From the NCBI GenBank assembly GCA_963776225.1, contig CAVZLL010000003.1, forward strand, positions 620,001-684,000: a DNA stretch of 64,000 bases, given 5' to 3'. This DNA comes from Bog-756 sp963776225. Its GTDB lineage: Bacteria > Actinomycetota > Acidimicrobiia > Acidimicrobiales > RAAP-2. Of this stretch, positions 60,651 through 64,000 are shown in pieces (position 1 is the stretch's first letter; the number at the start of each line of letters is the position of its first letter). Position numbers and translations under genes: made by a program. The notes beneath the pieces were generated by a model, which did not search any database, had not been told where the DNA came from, and saw only the letters and a list, made by a program, of their open reading frames with translations.

Positions 60651-60702
60651 CCATGCTCCTCTCCGCGACCGGTTTGGCGCCAGTCTCGTACCGCCGACGT
60701 CC

Positions 60703-61251
60703 CTAGGTGGTCGAGTTGCGCTCCCGGAAGACGGTGGACCGGTAGTAGACCAGCTCGGCGACGCTCTCGCGGATGTCGTCCATGGCCCGATGGCCACCTG
60801 CCTTGACCGGGGCCGCGGCCATCACCTCCGGGTACCAACGGCCGGCCAACTCCTTGACCGTGGACACGTCGACGGACCGGTAGTGGAGATACTCCTCGAT
60901 CTCGGGGAGGTAGGCTGCGAGGAATCGCCGGTCGGTGGCGATCGAGTTCCCGGCCAGCGGGACGGTCCGTGCCTTGGGCACGTGCGAGCGGATGAAAGCG
61001 AGGGTGGCATCGCCCGCCTCCGCCAACGAGACGGTGGACGAGCGGACCGCCTCGACCAGCCCGCTGGCCGTGTGCATCTTGGTGACGAACTCGTCCATCG
61101 CGTCCAGCTCGGCCGGCGAGGCCTGCACGACCAGGTCGGGTCCTTCTGCAACGATCTCGAGCTCATCGTCGGTGACCAGCGTGGCGACCTCGAGGATGAC
61201 GTGGCGGGAGGCGTCGAGCCCGGTCATCTCGAGATCCATCCACACCAGCAC
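60703..61251 (-). CDS. orn: Oligoribonuclease
   Basis: This 182-residue DEDDh exonuclease degrades two- to five-nucleotide RNAs, including pGpG. Catalytic acids are in 'MDLEMTGLDASRHVILEVA' (Asp6, Glu8), the middle Asp in 'GNSIATDRRFLAAYLPEIEE' and the His/Asp pair in 'AGGHRAMDDIRESVAELVYY'. The conserved 'RSVDVSTVKELAGRWYPEV' is also typical. Length matches E. coli Orn. GTG 61251 is set by TAGCGT six bases upstream. It is divergent from dut, whose promoter lies about 110 nt away. Confidence 0.96.
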   Translation of the reverse strand: MLVWMDLEMTGLDASRHVILEVATLVTDDELEIVAEGPDLVVQASPAELDAMDEFVTKMHTASGLVEAVRSSTVSLAEAGDATLAFIRSHVPKARTVPLAGNSIATDRRFLAAYLPEIEEYLHYRSVDVSTVKELAGRWYPEVMAAAPVKAGGHRAMDDIRESVAELVYYRSTVFRERNSTT

Positions 61252-61257
61252 GCGTTC

Positions 61258-61263
61258 ACGCTA
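61258..61263 (-). promoter_or_regulatory. -10 element of orn
   Basis: Minus-strand TAGCGT ends 6 nt before the GTG at 61251, leaderless spacing. Confidence 0.55.
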
Positions 61264-61370
61264 CCGGGTCGTTGCCAGACCCTCAAAGGTGACGCGCCGT
61301 CAGATGCGAGTCGGGAGAGGCCGTGCCGGAACCCACCATCGGGGCGGCTGCGCGAGCCTGGCCAGGGCGA

Positions 61371-61376
61371 TAGCGT
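61371..61376 (+). promoter_or_regulatory. -10 element of dut
   Basis: TAGCGT predicts a start near 61383, giving a 21-nt leader that contains the GGAGGAG ribosome site. This is a conventional, non-leaderless arrangement. Confidence 0.45.
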
Positions 61377-61403
61377 CCGGGCAGGACGAGCGGAGGAGTC
61401 CCG

Positions 61404-61916
61404 GTGACGCCCGGAGCACAGCATGTTGGCGGTGAGAGGGGCACAGCGCTGCACCCCCGTGCGGGCGCATCCGACGGGCATCTCTCCGTCCCCGTCGTCC
61501 TCCTCGATCCCGACCTTCCACCACCCGACTACGCAAGGCACGGCGATGCCGGAGCCGATCTGGTCGCCCGCATCGAGGTGACCCTCGAGCCGAACGGGGG
61601 GCGGGCCATGGTGCCCACCGGCGTTGCCCTCGCCATCCCCGAGGGGTACGCGGGCTTCGTCCAGCCCCGGAGCGGTCTCGCCCTCCGGCACGGGGTCACC
61701 TGTCTCAACACCCCGGGCCTGATCGACTCGGGCTACCGAGACGAGATCGCGGTCCTCCTGATCAACACCGACCCGGAGGTGGCCTACCGGGTCCACCGCG
61801 GCGACCGGATCGCCCAGCTGGTCGTCCAGCGGGTGGAGCGGGCCGACTTCGTCCGGGTCGACCGGCTGCCCGAGAGCGAGCGGGGCCTCGGCGGCTTCGG
61901 GTCGACGGGCCGGTAG
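61404..61916 (+). CDS. dut: dUTP diphosphatase
   Basis: This 170-residue trimeric dUTPase hydrolyses dUTP to dUMP, keeping uracil out of DNA and feeding dTMP synthesis. The five motifs are present: 'HGDAGADL', 'PRSGLALRHGV' (motif III with the catalytic region 'NTPGLIDSGYRDE'), 'GDRIAQLVVQ' and the C-terminal 'RGLGGFGSTG'. A roughly 25-residue non-conserved lead precedes the core. GTG 61404 has GGAGGAG at good spacing; no nearer start gives a ribosome site. The wax ester synthase gene starts 6 nt after the stop and is probably in the same operon. Confidence 0.95.
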   Translation: MTPGAQHVGGERGTALHPRAGASDGHLSVPVVLLDPDLPPPDYARHGDAGADLVARIEVTLEPNGGRAMVPTGVALAIPEGYAGFVQPRSGLALRHGVTCLNTPGLIDSGYRDEIAVLLINTDPEVAYRVHRGDRIAQLVVQRVERADFVRVDRLPESERGLGGFGSTGR

Positions 61917-61922
61917 CGGCGG

Positions 61923-63449
61923 ATGCAACGGCTCACCGGGCTCGACGGTGCCTTCCTCGCGCTCGAGTCACCCACCACCCACCTGCACATCCTCGGGGCC
62001 ATGGTCTTCGATCCCGCGGACGCCCCCGGGGGCCTGAGCTTCCGCCAGATCCGGCGCCGGGTGGCCGACCGGGTCCCCCTGGTGCCTCCGCTCCGCATGA
62101 GGATGGTCGAGGTCCCCTTCGGCCTCCGCCACGCGGCACTGGTCGAGGACCCACACTTCGATCTCGACTTCCACGTCCGCCGCCATGGCCTTCCCCGACC
62201 CGGCGGCCGGGAGGAGTTCACCGAACTGGTCGCGGACATCGCCTCGCGACCGCTCGACCGCCATCGCCCGCTGTGGGAGTTCCACGTCGTAGAGGGTCTG
62301 GAGCACGGCTACGTCGGACTGGTGTCGAAGGTGCACCACGCCATCATCGACGGGGTCTCCGGCGCCGAGGTGCTCGCCGCCTTCCTCGACGCCTCACCGG
62401 ACCCCACGCCGCGGCCGCTCTTCGGTGTCGATCGCGACCGCCGAGAGGCGCGCACCCCGGTCGACCGGTCGGGAGCGAGCGGGGAGATGCCGGATGCGGG
62501 GGGCGGCGGACCGCATTGGGCACCACCGGCGCTGCCCGGCGACCTCGCTCAGGTCCGCCACGCCCTCGGCGCCTTGCCCGGCCAGGTCGAGGCTGCCGCA
62601 CGCACGGTCGCACGGACCGTGTGGACCGCGCGGATCCTGGCGGGCCGGAACCGCGAGCTGCCCGGGCCGCCCCCACCGGCGCCGTTCGAGGCTCCACGGA
62701 CGTCGATCAACCGGTCCATCTCCCCCCACCGTCGGGTGGCCATCGCAGACCTACCGCTTGCGGACATCAGGCGGATCGGCGAGGTGCTCGGGGGAACCAC
62801 CAACGACGTGGTCCTGGCTGTCACCGCGGGCGCGCTGCGGACGTTCCTCGCCGGCCGGGACGAGGAACCCGAGCGCTCGCTGGTCGCCCTGGTGCCGGTG
62901 TCGGTGCGCACCGAGGAGGAGGCGGGCGCCCTCGGCAACCGGGTCTCGGGCATGCTGGTGTCCCTGGCGACCTCGGTCTCCGACCCCGTCGCGCGGCTGG
63001 GCCGCATCCGGGAGGGGATGGCGTCCGCCAAGGACCAGCACCGGGACGTCGATCCCGGAGTGTTCTCCTCGTGGGCCGAGACCGCCCTTCCGGCGGTGGC
63101 CACCCGGGCGTCCCGGTTGGTCACCAACCTCCGCCTGTTCGACCGACTGGCTCCGCTCTGCAACCTCATCGTCTCCAACGTCCCCGGACCGGACGTGCCC
63201 CTCTATCTGGCCGGCGCCCGACTGGTCTCACTCCACCCGCTCGGACCGATCGTGGAGGGGGTGGGGGTCAACGTGACCGTGTTCTCCTACTGCGAGACGG
63301 TCCATGTCGGGCTGCAGGGCTGTTGGGACCTCGTGCCGGACATCGATGTCCTCGCACGGGCGATGGAGGACTCCCTGGCCGAACTACTGGACGTGGCCCA
63401 GCGGAAGGCCCGACCCGTGCCGTGGTGGCACGACGAACTGCCTGCGTGA
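61923..63449 (+). CDS. Wax ester synthase / diacylglycerol acyltransferase (WS/DGAT)
   Basis: This 508-residue acyltransferase makes wax esters or triacylglycerol from acyl-CoA. The catalytic HHxxxDG motif is 'VHHAIIDGVSG' with His138, His139 and Asp143. 'TGLDGAFLALESPTTHLHI' opens the protein. 'PLVPPLRMRMVEVPFGLRH', 'RPLWEFHVVEGLEHG', 'VALVPVSVRTEEEAGALGNR' and 'CNLIVSNVPGPDVPLYLAGA' follow family order. A disordered linker at about 165-205 separates the halves. Length fits the actinobacterial family. Start ATG 61923 lies 6 nt after dut. Its presence suggests neutral-lipid storage. Confidence 0.93.
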   Translation: MQRLTGLDGAFLALESPTTHLHILGAMVFDPADAPGGLSFRQIRRRVADRVPLVPPLRMRMVEVPFGLRHAALVEDPHFDLDFHVRRHGLPRPGGREEFTELVADIASRPLDRHRPLWEFHVVEGLEHGYVGLVSKVHHAIIDGVSGAEVLAAFLDASPDPTPRPLFGVDRDRREARTPVDRSGASGEMPDAGGGGPHWAPPALPGDLAQVRHALGALPGQVEAAARTVARTVWTARILAGRNRELPGPPPPAPFEAPRTSINRSISPHRRVAIADLPLADIRRIGEVLGGTTNDVVLAVTAGALRTFLAGRDEEPERSLVALVPVSVRTEEEAGALGNRVSGMLVSLATSVSDPVARLGRIREGMASAKDQHRDVDPGVFSSWAETALPAVATRASRLVTNLRLFDRLAPLCNLIVSNVPGPDVPLYLAGARLVSLHPLGPIVEGVGVNVTVFSYCETVHVGLQGCWDLVPDIDVLARAMEDSLAELLDVAQRKARPVPWWHDELPA

Positions 63450-63517
63450 GGCGGACTCGCCGTCGCAGCGTCGCCCTCGGAACCATCGCACCATCCAGGA
63501 AACACACCTCCGACTGC

Positions 63518-63523
63518 TAAGGT
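63518..63523 (+). promoter_or_regulatory. -10 element of tRNA-Gly
   Basis: TAAGGT lies 11 nt before the first tRNA base, giving a predicted start near 63530 and a very short 5' leader for RNase P to remove. Confidence 0.5.
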
Positions 63524-63534
63524 GGCGGCCTCAC

Positions 63535-63607
63535 GCGGACGTGGCTCAGTTGGTAGAGCATCACCTTGCCAAGGTGAGGGTCGCGGGTTCGAATCCCGTC
63601 GTCCGCT
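63535..63607 (+). tRNA. tRNA-Gly (anticodon GCC)
   Basis: The 73 nt fold into a full cloverleaf. The acceptor stem is GCGGACG/CGTCCGC, the D arm GCTC/GAGC and the anticodon stem TCACC/GGTGA. The loop is TTGCCAA (anticodon GCC), the T arm is GCGGG-TTCGAAT-CCCGT and the discriminator base is T. CCA is not encoded. It decodes GGC and GGU, the commonest Gly codons in this window. Confidence 0.97.
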
Positions 63608-63694
63608 CTCGTGTCGGCCCTCCAATCGCTGTTCTGGGGACAGCCAGGAGTGCGCACGGTAACGGCAGTTGCGCGCTGCTGAGATCCCGCTCAG

Positions 63695-64000
63695 CTAGCC
63701 CGGAGGAGCAAAGAACTCCAGGGCGATGTTGTCCGGATCACGGAACGACAATCCTGAACCATACGGCGCATCGACGATGCCGCCGTGTGCGACGCCGAGC
63801 TTGTTGAGGTGGCGCTCCCACTCTTCGAGCTCGGACCGGCTGTTACACGCAAAGGCCAGATGGTCCAGACCGGGGCGACGCTCGTCGAACGGTTCGGTGC
63901 TCCTCAGGTCCGGGAATTTGTGAATACCGACGAGCGTCCCTCCCATCAGCCAGACGACATGATGGAACGGACCGGTGTCCTCGTCCAGCACCGGATCGGA
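63695..64000 (-). CDS. VOC (glyoxalase/dioxygenase fold) protein, 5' part cut off by the right window edge
   Basis: An open minus-strand frame enters from beyond 64000 and ends at TAG 63697-63695; 101 residues are visible. They contain VOC-superfamily features: 'WLMGGTLVGIHKFPDL', 'PGLDHLAFAC' with a likely metal-binding His, 'LNKLGVAHGGIVDAPYGSGL' and 'FRDPDNIALEFFAPPG' with the metal-binding Glu. The internal GTG at 63991 could be a start, but the frame reads through it and a second half-module would be expected upstream. G+C here is near 60%, clearly below the rest of the window. The substrate cannot be told. Confidence 0.8.
   Translation of the reverse strand, partial: SDPVLDEDTGPFHHVVWLMGGTLVGIHKFPDLRSTEPFDERRPGLDHLAFACNSRSELEEWERHLNKLGVAHGGIVDAPYGSGLSFRDPDNIALEFFAPPG

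Overview
The window is a high-G+C (about 70%) actinobacterial chromosome segment made almost entirely of housekeeping genes. The likely group is class Acidimicrobiia (inference). Supporting signs are an MtrA-MtrB-LpqB-type locus, a WhiG-type sigma factor beside rpsB, an F420-type LLM oxidoreductase, a mycothiol-type DinB enzyme, class II DAHP synthase, and a secreted protein built from 42-residue 'YWLVASDGGIFSFGDA' repeats. No CRISPR array, insertion sequence, prophage or rRNA operon was seen. One tRNA (Gly, GCC) is present. Genes are tightly packed, with frequent 1-4 base stop/start overlaps, and no gene-free stretch exceeds 300 bases.

Layout. 1-2.3 kb: a sensor-like protein cut by the left edge (minus), a glutathione peroxidase and a mycothiol-type DinB enzyme. 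2.4-7.7 kb: protein quality control (tig, clpP, clpX), then folC and ndk. 7.8-12.6 kb: the cell-elongation set mreB-mreC-mreD-mrdA. 12.7-23.5 kb: a two-gene radical SAM/DUF2344 pair, RNase E/G, rplU, rpmA, a tyrosine phosphatase, obgE, proB and proA. 22.6-25.9 kb: a MoxR ATPase, a CoxE-like VWA protein and a histidine phosphatase. 25.9-29.0 kb (minus): a secreted repeat/GH25-like protein and class II DAHP synthase. 29.0-31.3 kb: an LLM oxidoreductase, nadD, a small membrane protein and rsfS. 31.4-35.9 kb (minus): lpqB, mtrB, mtrA and an orphan Tat-exported solute-binding lipoprotein. 36.2-49 kb: Xer recombinase, whiG, rpsB, tsf, pyrH, frr, cdsA, dxr, rseP, ispG and proS. 49-57.5 kb: the rimP-nusA-ylxR-infB-rbfA-truB-ribF operon and a PrmC-like methyltransferase. 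57.5-61.3 kb (minus): a NUDIX-kinase fusion, an acyl-CoA synthetase and oligoribonuclease. 61.4-64 kb: dut, a wax ester synthase/DGAT, tRNA-Gly and a lower-G+C VOC protein cut by the right edge.

Two window-wide signals stand out. First, about 19 genes have a TANNNT-like -10 hexamer ending only 6-11 nt before the start codon, usually with no Shine-Dalgarno sequence. This implies widespread leaderless or near-leaderless transcription, and it fixes many start codons. Second, at least six single-base frame shifts, all in the direction of one extra base, interrupt conserved genes: the DUF2344 gene, pyrH, frr (twice), cdsA and nusA. Most of these are essential, so the shifts are most likely sequencing or assembly insertions rather than pseudogenes. 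They must be corrected before these proteins are used. Other items worth attention are a terminator-like hairpin in the rimP-nusA leader, a structured rpsB leader, a 64-bp divergent promoter pair, and a NUDIX-P-loop kinase fusion.
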